This document shows, in pieces, positions 1 through 8,520 of a DNA stretch of 64,000 bases. Source of the DNA: Symbiodinium natans (Eukaryota > Sar > Dinophyceae > Suessiales > Symbiodiniaceae); assembly GCA_905221605.1 (NCBI GenBank), contig CAJNDS010000195.1:136692-200691 (forward strand), given 5' to 3'. The translations under genes and the position numbers were made by a program. Under the pieces are notes generated by a model. It worked only from the letters and a program-made list of their open reading frames with translations, did not search any database and was not told the DNA's origin. How positions within the stretch are numbered: the first letter of the stretch is position 1; every line of letters starts with the position of its first letter.

Positions 1-2
1 CG

Positions 3-1196
3 GCAGCTGCAAGTGTTGTTGAGGGTGCAGCTACGCAAGCTGCCACCAGCGTGTTTCAGATGATGAAGCAGGCGAACCCTAAACTACCAGAAGCTGTTGT
101 TCAATGCATTGAGAAGACATCCATGTCTTTCATGAAGGACGTGAGAAAATATGCCCGCAGTGCCAAAGCTTTTGACGATGCTCATGAGAAGTACACCATC
201 ATGGCTGAGGATGCCCAGTCTAAAAGGTACCCGCCTGGTACCCGCCCATTTGCTTCGTCTTCCACCTTTGGGGAGTTGGATGAGGGATGGTCGCAGTCCA
301 GAGAGAACCCGATGACTGTTGCAGTGACGATTCCTGCAGGGACTTGTCGGCGGGATGCAATGCGCATTCTACACCACAGCATGACGTGCCACATCAAAAG
401 CATCGAGTTGGAAGCGCTCAAGGTCCACCGGGATGCTATGGTTTCGTTTGCCAACAAAGACACTCTGCGGAAGAGATGTTTGGTTGCCATCGAAGAGGTT
501 GTGACAAAAGATGCTGATGTCAGAAACCTGGCTATTGACTCACCGGATTGCCTCAAGGTTGATGAGGAGTTGGTCAACAAGAAGGTGGATGAGAAGTACA
601 ACCAGGTTGTCAAGAAGGTGGTGGATGAAATCAGCAGAGCAGAAGAAAAGAAGGACAAGGACAAGCTGAAGGAAGAACAGGAGTTGAAGCAGTTCTCGCA
701 GCAACGTCCGGAAAGCATCCTGAAAGATTTGGTGAGCCACTTCGTGTCCGAGGAGGTCTACAAGCACCAAGAGCAGGAGGATGAGCCAATGAGAACGGAA
801 GCCGAGGCAAGCAGCACAACTCAAAAACTTGGGAAGGAGGATCCGAAGTTTGATGAGCGAGATGCTGTTTCCCAACTTGTCCAGGTTATCCGAGGAGATG
901 GAAAAGGCAAGGGGCCAAGTGCGAAAGGCAAAGGTAAGGGCCACGGGCAAAAAACAAAAAACGGCGAATCCCCGGGGGCAGCCCCGGGGCACCATGCAAC
1001 ACCCGCCAAGCCCATGGGAAATGGGAAGGGCTGGTGGGGGAACAAACACTACAAGCATGCAGCCTGGGCAAACAAAAAGCAACAGAACACAGGTCAGTCC
1101 AAAGGCAAGCCCCAGAGCAAGGGCAAAGGGAAGCAGAGCAAAGGACAAGGCAAGAAAGGAGGAGACAAAGGCAAACGGCATGGAGGCAGAAAGTGA
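3..1196 (+). CDS. PLE ORF1 (gag-like), copy A, partial
   Basis: This is the 3' part of the gag-like ORF; the first ~110 codons lie upstream of the window. It matches ORF1 of copy B. The central region is helical and charged (a coiled-coil-like Lys/Glu block around 590-700). It ends in a long basic Gly/Lys/Gln-rich tail from about 895, typical of RNA-binding gag-like proteins. No zinc knuckle or enzyme motif was seen. The frame ends at a TGA (1194-1196) downstream of the predicted frameshift site, so the unshifted product is ORF1 alone and the shifted product is an ORF1-ORF2 fusion. The likely role is binding element RNA; this is inferred from composition only. Confidence 0.75.
   Translation, partial: AAASVVEGAATQAATSVFQMMKQANPKLPEAVVQCIEKTSMSFMKDVRKYARSAKAFDDAHEKYTIMAEDAQSKRYPPGTRPFASSSTFGELDEGWSQSRENPMTVAVTIPAGTCRRDAMRILHHSMTCHIKSIELEALKVHRDAMVSFANKDTLRKRCLVAIEEVVTKDADVRNLAIDSPDCLKVDEELVNKKVDEKYNQVVKKVVDEISRAEEKKDKDKLKEEQELKQFSQQRPESILKDLVSHFVSEEVYKHQEQEDEPMRTEAEASSTTQKLGKEDPKFDERDAVSQLVQVIRGDGKGKGPSAKGKGKGHGQKTKNGESPGAAPGHHATPAKPMGNGKGWWGNKHYKHAAWANKKQQNTGQSKGKPQSKGKGKQSKGQGKKGGDKGKRHGGRK
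956..989 (+). promoter_or_regulatory. Predicted -1 ribosomal frameshift signal, copy A
   Basis: The heptamer A AAA AAC (956-962) is in the correct phase for ORF1. It is followed by a 7-nt spacer and a perfect 8-bp GC-only hairpin (arms CCCCGGGG, loop GCAG, 970-989). A -1 slip enters the ORF2 frame, which is open from the slip site onward. Identical to the signal in copy B. Confidence 0.65.
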
Positions 1197-3106
1197 GAGA
1201 GGCTAAGCAACAGCACAACTGGAAGCACAGACATGCGCGGCGTCTTCTACGCATGATGAGGGGTGCCAGTATGGCTGACTGGTTGTGGTTCATCGATTTT
1301 GCTCGCCTTCGTGACCAAGTATATGTATATGATCATGCATGCCATTCGGTTTACACTCCTGGGGGTGGGGAGGTTGAATGGCCCATTGTCTGGGTTCTCG
1401 CCAGATACCACAAGAAGCACATTTTGTGCACAAAAGCTCTTCCCAGAATCGACCAGGTGGTCCGTGATCTCAATGATTGGGGCAACCGCTTGAAATGGCA
1501 ATGGTTCCACAGAAAAGACAGCGATAGCAAGCCATCAATCACAGTGCGCTACAGGCGTTTACCGACATGTACACACTTGCTGGCGCCTGAAGTGGAATGG
1601 ATGGTGAGGAACATGAAGGATTGCGTGCTACGTGAATGCAGAAGAGCCATCTCAAAAGTGCGGTATGATCGATCATATGCCAATGTCTTGCCTTTGACCT
1701 CATTTGGACTAAGCCTATTACGTCGGTCTGGACTCAAGGCTATTCCCAATGATAAGGATGGTGGATATGCTTTGGAGACGGTTGCTGATTATAGGATGGT
1801 TCACTCTGAGATTCTTGACAATGGCGTGTATGAAGAGATCCCCAATCACATGGTGAAAGTGGAGTTGGACAATGCTAGGACTGCGTACAGCTCGTTGTGT
1901 CTTTTGATCGCGAAACAATGTGGGGAGCCCCAATTGGCTAGGGAATTGCGGAAATCGTTGCAGCAAGGACGTTTGATTGCTACACTGAAACCGACTTGCA
2001 AATCCCACAAGCCGAATGGGTCGGTCTCACATCGGCCTGTCCATGCTCTCCCGGACTACGCCTTTGCGGGCTCCAGCAAATGGATTTCGCAAGTGCTGAT
2101 GGATGACCTCCGGGGACGTAGGTATTTGGTCAAAGACACTGCGCAGTTCATCAGGAGCATCTCCCAATTCACAGCGAAACAAGATCACTTTTTCATCAAA
2201 TTGGACATCAAAGACTATTTTCTGTCAGGTTGCAGTCAGGAGTTATGCAATGCTTCTGCTAGTGTGGTTCCTGCTGATGTTCGTCCCCTTTTCACCACCG
2301 TGCTCATGAATCTCCTCCACTACCAGTTCGTGGAATCGCGTGAGTTGTGTGAAAGGTGCTGGAGGGCTACACGCGGGACGGGCATGGGTCTACCACACTC
2401 GGGGGAAGTTGCGGACAGTGCATTTGCAACGCTGGCTGAAGATCCGTGGGCTACAGATCCCGACACTCAAGCACGGCATAGCATTGAAGGGTATTGGAGG
2501 TTCAAAGATGATATCCTGATACTCGGTTCGCGCAGACAGCACGCCAAAGAGTTCTTCTGGAAAATGAGGGAATTGGCAGCGTTTTTCAAAGTGCAATGTG
2601 AAGCATGGAATGCTGATGAAATCCAGTTTTTGGAAGTGATCGTGCGGAAGAATGTGGACAAGGGATGTTTCGAGACGATGCCCAAGCAACGCGATTCAAA
2701 CATCAGTAAGCCACTGGACATATCCAGTGCACATCCGGGGCATGTTCATCGGTCCTGGCCTCATGCTCTTATGCAAAGGGCCCGGGCACTGACTAACACT
2801 GCTCGTGGGATGGCAGAGGCTATGAATGACCTCAAGCGGCGCTTTCTTGACAATTTTGCTGACCCCCAGTTTCTTCAACCATGTAGTTCTCTTAAGAAAC
2901 ATGTCGCATCAAACCCCGGCGGGATCACTTGGATCACGTTTGGTTTCCACCCTGCATTGCAGAGCAGCATCAAACGTGGTGTACAGAAATGTGTCCAAGG
3001 GCCTTTTTCCGGGTTGTACTCATGGAGTTTTGGTGTGAAGCCGAATGTCCGTGTAGCATGGTCAAACCGGCTACGGAGTATAGCTTCATACGTATCGAAT
3101 TTGTAA
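962..3106 (+). CDS. PLE ORF2 reverse transcriptase, copy A
   Basis: This reverse transcriptase lies in the -1 frame relative to ORF1. The first ATG in frame is at 1253, after the ORF1 stop, so translation is by -1 frameshift or by reinitiation. It differs from copy B by a few residues (for example RAT against RVT near 2365, and GSRRQ against GSHRQ near 2525). Motifs as in copy B: KDGG box, LDIKDYF (motif A), GMGLPHSG (motif B), FKDD (motif C), then a PLE-style C-terminal HPGHVHRS block. No GIY-YIG endonuclease follows; only ~80 residues lie between that block and the stop. The frame is intact, so the copy could be functional. Confidence 0.8.
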   Translation, partial: RRIPGGSPGAPCNTRQAHGKWEGLVGEQTLQACSLGKQKATEHRSVQRQAPEQGQREAEQRTRQERRRQRQTAWRQKVREAKQQHNWKHRHARRLLRMMRGASMADWLWFIDFARLRDQVYVYDHACHSVYTPGGGEVEWPIVWVLARYHKKHILCTKALPRIDQVVRDLNDWGNRLKWQWFHRKDSDSKPSITVRYRRLPTCTHLLAPEVEWMVRNMKDCVLRECRRAISKVRYDRSYANVLPLTSFGLSLLRRSGLKAIPNDKDGGYALETVADYRMVHSEILDNGVYEEIPNHMVKVELDNARTAYSSLCLLIAKQCGEPQLARELRKSLQQGRLIATLKPTCKSHKPNGSVSHRPVHALPDYAFAGSSKWISQVLMDDLRGRRYLVKDTAQFIRSISQFTAKQDHFFIKLDIKDYFLSGCSQELCNASASVVPADVRPLFTTVLMNLLHYQFVESRELCERCWRATRGTGMGLPHSGEVADSAFATLAEDPWATDPDTQARHSIEGYWRFKDDILILGSRRQHAKEFFWKMRELAAFFKVQCEAWNADEIQFLEVIVRKNVDKGCFETMPKQRDSNISKPLDISSAHPGHVHRSWPHALMQRARALTNTARGMAEAMNDLKRRFLDNFADPQFLQPCSSLKKHVASNPGGITWITFGFHPALQSSIKRGVQKCVQGPFSGLYSWSFGVKPNVRVAWSNRLRSIASYVSNL

Positions 3107-3136
3107 TGGATGGAGGTTGGGGATTGGTGGTGGATG

Positions 3137-3146
3137 CTGTTGCTGC

Positions 3147-3186
<40 letters not shown>

Positions 3187-3187
3187 G
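3137..3187. repeat. GTT trinucleotide run in the PLE 3' region
   Basis: A GTTGCT/GTT run of about 16 triplets, present as only a few triplets in copy B (6876-6891). The 36-bp length difference is the main difference between the two copies and fits replication slippage after duplication. Confidence 0.9.
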
Positions 3188-3404
3188 CTTTTTTGCGAAT
3201 GCAAGAGAGTGGCAAGTCAGCGATGTGTAAATGCTTGCAGCCAATTTTGGCCGAAGTGTGTAAAGAGAAGGGAGCTAAACTCTACAGGCGATTTCCCAAG
3301 TTTCGCCGCCACTTCGACTTAAAAAGTTCCTGCCATTGACAGTCTGATCGCGAGAGTGCCCCATCGTGTGTGTCGTCATTCACCAGTTCACTCGTCGCGC
3401 GGCT

Positions 3405-4934
3405 ATGTCTTCCGTCCCATCCTCTACTAGACCATCTGCTGCTGAGCTGATTGCCAGTATAGATAGTCGTGTTGAGGAGCCACCTGCCAAGGTTCCCAGG
3501 TTGGAAGACACAATGGTAGAGATGCGCCAACAAAACATGCTCATGATGAAGATGTTCGAGGAGTCACAGAAGAACATGATGCAAGTCATGGAATTTGCCA
3601 AGCAAACCGCCTTTTCTACGAACGAGCTGGTCAAGACCCTTGCAAAGCAAAACCAGCAACAGCAGCCACAGCCGCAGCAACAACGTCCACAGATGCAGAT
3701 GCAGCATCAGGCTGAAGTATTCACTGAAGCTTGGTCTTCGGCAGCTGCAAGTGTTGTTGAGGGTGCAGCTACGCAAGCTGCCACCAGCGTGTTTCAGATG
3801 ATGAAGCAGGCGAACCCTAAACTACCAGAAGCTGTTGTTCAATGCATTGAGAAGACATCCATGTCTTTCATGAAGGACGTGAGAAAATATGCCCGCAGTG
3901 CCAAAGCTTTTGACGATGCTCATGAGAAGTACACCATCATGGCTGAGGATGCCCAGTCTAAAAGGTACCCGCCTGGTACCCGCCCATTTGCTTCGTCTTC
4001 CACCTTTGGGGAGTTGGATGAGGGATGGTCGCAGTCCAGAGAGAACCCGATGACTGTTGCAGTGACGATTCCTGCAGGGACTTGTCGGCGGGATGCAATG
4101 CGCATTCTACACCACAGCATGACGTGCCACATCAAAAGCATCGAGTTGGAAGCGCTCAAGGTCCACCGGGATGCTATGGTTTCGTTTGCCAACAAAGACA
4201 CTCTGCGGAAGAGATGTTTGGTTGCCATCGAAGAGGTTGTGACAAAAGATGCTGATGTCAGAAACCTGGCTATTGACTCACCGGATTGCCTCAAGGTTGA
4301 TGAGGAGTTGGTCAACAAGAAGGTGGATGAGAAGTACAACCAGGTTGTCAAGAAGGTGGTGGATGAAATCAGCAGAGCAGAAGAAAAGAAGGACAAGGAC
4401 AAGCTGAAGGAAGAACAGGAGTTGAAGCAGTTCTCGCAGCAACGTCCGGAAAGCATCCTGAAAGATTTGGTGAGCCACTTCGTGTCCGAGGAGGTCTACA
4501 AGCACCAAGAGCAGGAGGATGAGCCAATGAGAACGGAAGCCGAGGCAAGCAGCACAACTCAAAAACTTGGGAAGGAGGATCCGAAGTTTGATGAGCGAGA
4601 TGCTGTTTCCCAACTTGTCCAGGTTATCCGAGGAGATGGAAAAGGCAAGGGGCCAAGTGCGAAAGGCAAAGGTAAGGGCCACGGGCAAAAAACAAAAAAC
4701 GGCGAATCCCCGGGGGCAGCCCCGGGGCACCATGCAACACCCGCCAAGCCCATGGGAAATGGGAAGGGCTGGTGGGGGAACAAACACTACAAGCATGCAG
4801 CCTGGGCAAACAAAAAGCAACAGAACACAGGTCAGTCCAAAGGCAAGCCCCAGAGCAAGGGCAAAGGGAAGCAGAGCAAAGGACAAGGCAAGAAAGGAGG
4901 AGACAAAGGCAAACGGCATGGAGGCAGAAAGTGA
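3405..4934 (+). CDS. PLE ORF1 (gag-like), copy B
   Basis: A 509-residue protein. I chose the ATG at 3405 (start MSSVPSSTRP) over the upstream in-frame GTG. The N-terminal third has a Met/Gln-rich helical stretch and a Gln-rich segment near residues 80-105. The middle is mixed alpha-helical with a Lys/Glu coiled-coil-like block (residues ~305-345). The last ~95 residues are Gly/Lys/Gln/Ser-rich and strongly basic. No zinc finger or enzymatic motif was seen. Known PLEs often carry an upstream ORF or N-terminal extension of unclear function; here a role in binding element RNA is inferred from composition and position. The 3' end overlaps ORF2 and contains the frameshift signal. Confidence 0.8.
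   Translation: MSSVPSSTRPSAAELIASIDSRVEEPPAKVPRLEDTMVEMRQQNMLMMKMFEESQKNMMQVMEFAKQTAFSTNELVKTLAKQNQQQQPQPQQQRPQMQMQHQAEVFTEAWSSAAASVVEGAATQAATSVFQMMKQANPKLPEAVVQCIEKTSMSFMKDVRKYARSAKAFDDAHEKYTIMAEDAQSKRYPPGTRPFASSSTFGELDEGWSQSRENPMTVAVTIPAGTCRRDAMRILHHSMTCHIKSIELEALKVHRDAMVSFANKDTLRKRCLVAIEEVVTKDADVRNLAIDSPDCLKVDEELVNKKVDEKYNQVVKKVVDEISRAEEKKDKDKLKEEQELKQFSQQRPESILKDLVSHFVSEEVYKHQEQEDEPMRTEAEASSTTQKLGKEDPKFDERDAVSQLVQVIRGDGKGKGPSAKGKGKGHGQKTKNGESPGAAPGHHATPAKPMGNGKGWWGNKHYKHAAWANKKQQNTGQSKGKPQSKGKGKQSKGQGKKGGDKGKRHGGRK
4694..4727 (+). promoter_or_regulatory. Predicted -1 ribosomal frameshift signal, copy B
   Basis: A slippery heptamer A AAA AAC occupies 4694-4700, in phase with ORF1 codons ACA AAA AAC. 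The spacer 4701-4707 is 7 nt. The hairpin pairs CCCCGGGG (4708-4715) with CCCCGGGG (4720-4727) across a 4-nt loop. After a -1 slip, reading continues from 4700 without a stop into the RT. A similar A-rich run at 4687-4693 is out of phase and cannot serve. Confidence 0.65.
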
Positions 4935-6844
4935 GAGAGGCTAAGCAACAGCACAACTGGAAGCACAGACATGCGCGGCGTCTTCTACGCATGATGAGGG
5001 GTGCCAGTATGGCTGACTGGTTGTGGTTCATCGATTTTGCTCGCCTTCGTGACCAAGTATATGTATATGATCATGCATGCCATTCGGTTTACACTCCTGG
5101 GGGTGGGGAGGTTGAATGGCCCATTGTCTGGGTTCTCGCCAGATACCACAAGAAGCACATTTTGTGCACAAAAGCTCTTCCCAGAATCGACCAGGTGGTC
5201 CGTGATCTCAATGATTGGGGCAACCGCTTGAAATGGCAATGGTTCCACAGAAAAGACAGCGATAGCAAGCCATCAATCACAGTGCGCTACAGGCGTTTAC
5301 CGACATGTACACACTTGCTGGCGCCTGAAGTGGAATGGATGGTGAGGAACATGAAGGATTGCGTGCTACGTGAATGCAGAAGAGCCATCTCAAAAGTGCG
5401 GTATGATCGATCATATGCCAATGTCTTGCCTTTGACCTCATTTGGACTAAGCCTATTACGTCGGTCTGGACTCAAGGCTATTCCCAATGATAAGGATGGT
5501 GGATATGCTTTGGAGACGGTTGCTGATTATAGGATGGTTCACTCTGAGATTCTTGACAATGGCGTGTATGAAGAGATCCCCAATCACATGGTGAAAGTGG
5601 AGTTGGACAATGCTAGGACTGCGTACAGCTCGTTGTGTCTTTTGATCGCGAAACAATGTGGGGAGCCCCAATTGGCTAGGGAATTGCGGAAATCGTTGCA
5701 GCAAGGACGTTTGATTGCTACACTGAAACCGACTTGCAAATCCCACAAGCCGAATGGGTCGGTCTCACATCGGCCTGTCCATGCTCTCCCGGACTACGCC
5801 TTTGCGGGCTCCAGCAAATGGATTTCGCAAGTGCTGATGGATGACCTCCGGGGACGTAGGTATTTGGTCAAAGACACTGCGCAGTTCATCAGGAGCATCT
5901 CCCAATTCACAGCGAAACAAGATCACTTTTTCATCAAGTTGGACATCAAAGACTATTTTCTGTCAGGTTGCAGTCAGGAGTTATGCAATGCTTCTGCTAG
6001 TGTGGTTCCTGCTGATGTTCGTCCCCTTTTCACCACCGTGCTCATGAATCTCCTCCACTACCAGTTCGTGGAATCGCGTGAGTTGTGTGAAAGGTGCTGG
6101 AGGGTTACACGCGGGACGGGCATGGGTCTACCACACTCGGGGGAAGTTGCGGACAGTGCATTTGCAACGCTGGCTGAAGATCCGTGGGCTACAGATCCCG
6201 ACACTCAAGCACGGCGTAGCATTGAAGGGTATTGGAGGTTCAAAGATGATATCCTGATACTCGGTTCGCACAGACAGCACGCCAAAGAGTTCTTCTGGAA
6301 AATGAGGGAATTGGCAGCGTTTTTCAAAGTGCAATGTGAAGCATGGAATGCTGATGAAATCCAGTTTTTGGAAGTGATCGTGCGGAAGAATGTGGACAAG
6401 GGATGTTTCGAGACGATGCCCAAGCAACGCGATTCAAACATCAGTAAGCCACTGGACATATCCAGTGCACATCCGGGGCATGTTCATCGGTCCTGGCCTC
6501 ATGCTCTTATGCAAAGGGCCCGGGCACTGACTAACACTGCTCGTGGGATGGCAGAGGCTATGAATGACCTCAAGCGGCGCTTTCTTGACAATTTTGCTGA
6601 CCCCCAGTTTCTTCAACCATGTAGTTCTCTTAAGAAACATGTCGCATCAAACCCCGGCGGGATCACTTGGATCACGTTTGGTTTCCACCCTGCATTGCAG
6701 AGCAGCATCAAACGTGGTGTACAGAAATGTGTCCAAGGGCCTTTTTCCGGGTTGTACTCATGGAGTTTTGGTGTGAAGCCGAATGTCCGTGTAGCATGGT
6801 CAAACCGGCTACGGAGTATAGCTTCATACGTATCGAATTTGTAA
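4700..6844 (+). CDS. PLE ORF2 reverse transcriptase, copy B
   Basis: This protein copies element RNA into DNA. Expression is predicted by -1 frameshift from ORF1; the first ATG in frame is at 4991. Visible order: a KDGG box (~5490), which is a PLE/TERT-side RT hallmark; then KPTCKSHKPNG and RPVHALPDYAF, resembling the PLE PKIHK and RPI boxes; motif A LDIKDYF (~5940); motif B GTGMGLPHSG (~6115); motif C RFKDDILIL (~6240); motif D/E FLEVIVRK; and HPGHVHRSWPHAL followed by an L-rich helix, the PLE-specific end. No GIY-YIG endonuclease is present at either end. This resembles the endonuclease-deficient PLEs (Athena, Coprina) known from telomeres. The class is fairly sure from the motifs; the lineage is an inference. 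Confidence 0.85.
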   Translation, partial: RRIPGGSPGAPCNTRQAHGKWEGLVGEQTLQACSLGKQKATEHRSVQRQAPEQGQREAEQRTRQERRRQRQTAWRQKVREAKQQHNWKHRHARRLLRMMRGASMADWLWFIDFARLRDQVYVYDHACHSVYTPGGGEVEWPIVWVLARYHKKHILCTKALPRIDQVVRDLNDWGNRLKWQWFHRKDSDSKPSITVRYRRLPTCTHLLAPEVEWMVRNMKDCVLRECRRAISKVRYDRSYANVLPLTSFGLSLLRRSGLKAIPNDKDGGYALETVADYRMVHSEILDNGVYEEIPNHMVKVELDNARTAYSSLCLLIAKQCGEPQLARELRKSLQQGRLIATLKPTCKSHKPNGSVSHRPVHALPDYAFAGSSKWISQVLMDDLRGRRYLVKDTAQFIRSISQFTAKQDHFFIKLDIKDYFLSGCSQELCNASASVVPADVRPLFTTVLMNLLHYQFVESRELCERCWRVTRGTGMGLPHSGEVADSAFATLAEDPWATDPDTQARRSIEGYWRFKDDILILGSHRQHAKEFFWKMRELAAFFKVQCEAWNADEIQFLEVIVRKNVDKGCFETMPKQRDSNISKPLDISSAHPGHVHRSWPHALMQRARALTNTARGMAEAMNDLKRRFLDNFADPQFLQPCSSLKKHVASNPGGITWITFGFHPALQSSIKRGVQKCVQGPFSGLYSWSFGVKPNVRVAWSNRLRSIASYVSNL

Positions 6845-7076
6845 TGGATGGAGGTTGGGGATTGGTGGTGGATGCTGTTGTTGTTGTTGCTTTTTTGCGA
6901 ATGCAAGAGAGTGGCAAGTCAGCGATGTGTAAATGCTTGCAGCCAATTTTGGCCGAAGTGTGTAAAGAGAAGGGAGCTAAACTCTACAGGCGATTTCCCA
7001 AGTTTCGCCGCCACTTCGACTTAAAAAGTTCCTGCCATTGACAGTCTGATCGCGAGAGTGCCCCATCGTGTGTGTG

Positions 7077-7236
7077 AAGCCCCAAACCCGAAACCCGAAA
7101 CCCGAAACCCGAAGCCCGAAAACCCGAAACCCGAAACCCGAAACCCGAAACCCTAAACCCTAAACCCTAAACCCTAAACCCTAAACCCTAAACCCTAAAC
7201 CCTAAACCCTAAACCCTAAACCCTAAACCCTAAACC
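7077..7236. repeat. Telomere-motif array, C-strand, CCCGAAA grading into CCCTAAA
   Basis: The array starts directly at the PLE 3' end with CCCGAAA variants and becomes regular CCCTAAA. It lies inside the intron that precedes the candidate terminal exon at 7264. Confidence 0.95.
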
Positions 7237-7263
7237 AAGTTCTCTCTCTTTCTTTTCTTCAAG

Positions 7264-7329
7264 CCTGACTTGAATGGCAAGGAGACAGAGCCTGTGGATC
7301 CCAGGGACTGGGAGCTGTTGAACTTGTAA
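7264..7329 (+). CDS. Candidate terminal exon of an unidentified gene
   Basis: A strong pyrimidine tract (TCTCTCTCTTTCTTTTCTTC) plus AAG precedes the exon. It reads PDLNGKETEPVDPRD then WELLNL and stops at TAA (7327-7329). Codon use and composition look like a real protein end. The upstream exons are not in view; they would lie beyond the PLE tandem, outside the window or unrecognised. If so, the PLE pair sits in an intron. Confidence 0.5.
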   Translation, partial: PDLNGKETEPVDPRDWELLNL

Positions 7330-7373
7330 ATCTAGGACCCAGAGTAGGCCCCTACTTCCCTTTTCTTTTTGTT

Positions 7374-7469
7374 TAGGGTTTAGGGTTTAGGGTTTAGGGT
7401 TTAGGGTTTAGGGTTTAGGGTTTAGGGTTTAGGGTTTAGGGTTTAGGGTTTAGGGTTTAGGGTTTAGGG
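7374..7469. repeat. Telomere-motif array, G-strand (TTTAGGG)n
   Basis: About 13 nearly perfect TTTAGGG units. The orientation is opposite to the array at 7077-7236, only ~140 bp away. A second short G-strand block with TTGAGGG variants lies at 7519-7574. Confidence 0.95.
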
Positions 7470-7615
7470 ATATAAGAACCTCCCAAAAACTCAAAACATT
7501 CTTCCTTTTACGGGCAAGGTTCAGGGTTTAGGGTTTAGGGTTTAGGGTTTAGGGTTGAGGGTTGAGGGTTGAGGCGTAAATGCTGAAGCCACAAGGCCTT
7601 TGACGGCAATTCAAG

Positions 7616-7677
7616 TTGCTGCATGACGGGTGCAGCAAAGTGTCCAGGAGCAAAATGCGAAGCCTTGCGATCCCAGG
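7616..7677 (+). CDS. Candidate internal exon
   Basis: Bounded by TTCAAG on the left and a strong 5' splice site, CCAGG|GTGAGT, on the right. Two frames are open, so the peptide is not fixed. One reads LLHDGCSKVSRSKMRSLAIP. The call rests on the GTGAGT site. Confidence 0.3.
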
Positions 7678-7723
7678 GTGAGTCCTAAACGCCAAGCACA
7701 GAACCCCCAAAACCTGGCAAGCT

Positions 7724-7747
7724 CCCCCCCCCCCCCCCCCCCCCCCC
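7724..7747. repeat. Poly-C run
   Basis: About 23 consecutive C with one G near the end. It is simple sequence, and its length is likely unreliable in assembly. Confidence 0.9.
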
Positions 7748-7910
7748 GCCCCAAAACCTGAGCCCGAAACAGAAGCTGACAGAAGCGAAAGTCCCTATAA
7801 TAGTAGCCCCCAAAAGAGACCATCATTTAGATAAGTGACATATCATCATCATACAGTATCTTTATCGTTTTTGATGATTGTATGTGTATGTATAGGTCAT
7901 ATTTATAAGA

Positions 7911-8012
7911 CCCCAAACCCCAAACCCCGAACCCCAAACCCCAAACCCCAGACCCCAAACCCCAAACCCCAAACCCCAAACCCCAAACCCCAAACCCTAA
8001 ACCCTAAACCCT
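7911..8012. repeat. Telomere-like array, C-strand, CCCCAAA variant
   Basis: Mostly CCCCAAA with CCCTAAA at the right end. A short open frame through it reads only NPKP-type repeats and is not a gene. Confidence 0.9.
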
Positions 8013-8236
8013 ATACACCAAATGGCCTAATATAATTTCCTACTTAGCTAAGGCAGCTCAAAAGAGGCCCTCTAGGATTCGGGTTTGTCGGGTTCAGGGG
8101 CTTACACACCCCATGATTCAACATGTGGAGCTAGGGCCGGGTTAAGGGTTCGGGGGTTTAGGGCTTGGGGTTGGGGTTTGGGGTTTAGGGCTTCGAGTTG
8201 GCGGGCTTTGGGCTTTGCAGGTTTGGAGGTTTTAGG

Positions 8237-8341
8237 TTGGGATGGATGTTCCCTAACAGTCCTTAATAGGATGTATGAATCGGGAGGTACGACGGGTACG
8301 ATAATTCTTATTAAGGACTGCTAGTATAAGGGGGGACATCC
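8237..8341. mobile_element. MITE-like inverted repeat, family M1 (copy 1)
   Basis: Left arm TTGGGATGGATGTTCCCTAA, then CAGTCCTTAATA. The right arm reads TTAAGGACTGCTAGTATAAG then GGGGACATCC. It is a degenerate copy of the M1 family seen better at 49630-49711. Confidence 0.6.
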
Positions 8342-8520
8342 GGGAGGTTTGCAAAGTTGGGAGGTCTGCAAGGTTTCAGGGGTTTAGGGTTTAGGGTTAG
8401 GGTTTCGGGTTTCAGGGTTTGGGTTTCAGAGTTTTTGGGTTTTGTGGTTAGGGTTCAGGGCTTCGGGGGCTACAAGGCTTTAGGGTTTAAGGGTTTTTGG
8501 GTTTATCTAAGGGTAGTTAC

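Larger units (their letters stand above)
1..3373 (+). mobile_element. Penelope-like retroelement, copy A (5' part outside window)
   Basis: Copy A is almost identical to copy B, 3738 bp downstream (3702 bp after a GTT-run length difference). Only a few substitutions were seen. It holds the 3' part of ORF1, all of ORF2 and a short 3' region ending in a (GT)4 run at 3366-3373. Copy B starts immediately after it, giving a head-to-tail tandem typical of PLEs. Assignment to PLE rests on the ORF2 protein (see ORF2 of copy B). The 5' end of copy A lies outside the window. Confidence 0.85.
3374..7075 (+). mobile_element. Penelope-like retroelement, copy B (complete 3.7-kb unit)
   Basis: This complete tandem unit begins directly after the (GT)4 end of copy A and ends with the same (GT)4 at 7068-7075. 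Only about 31 nt separate its start from the ORF1 ATG, so its promoter probably lies in the 3' part of the upstream copy, as in PLE pseudo-LTR arrangements. Past 7075 the sequence turns into CCCGAAA and then CCCTAAA repeats. Read on the minus strand, G-strand telomere repeats run 5' to 3' straight into the complement of the element 3' end. That is the product expected if the RT primed on a telomeric G-strand 3' end. The near identity of the two copies implies recent insertion. Confidence 0.85.

Noticed and set aside
182-1293. Minus-strand frames opposite PLE ORF1 (and 3920-5031)
   Set aside because: Shadows of ORF1; Leu/Phe/Cys-rich composition typical of the reverse complement of a Lys/Glu/Gly-rich gene.
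3350-3430. Hammerhead ribozyme at the PLE tandem junction
   Set aside because: PLE junctions often carry one, but the core CTGANGA with a matching GAAA was not found; CTGATCGCGAG at 3351-3361 does not fit.
6845-7041. Small frame in the PLE 3' region
   Set aside because: It consists largely of the GTT run and lacks similarity or conserved length between copies A and B.
7077-7236. A true chromosome end
   Set aside because: The arrays are internal, occur in both orientations throughout, and unique sequence continues on both sides.
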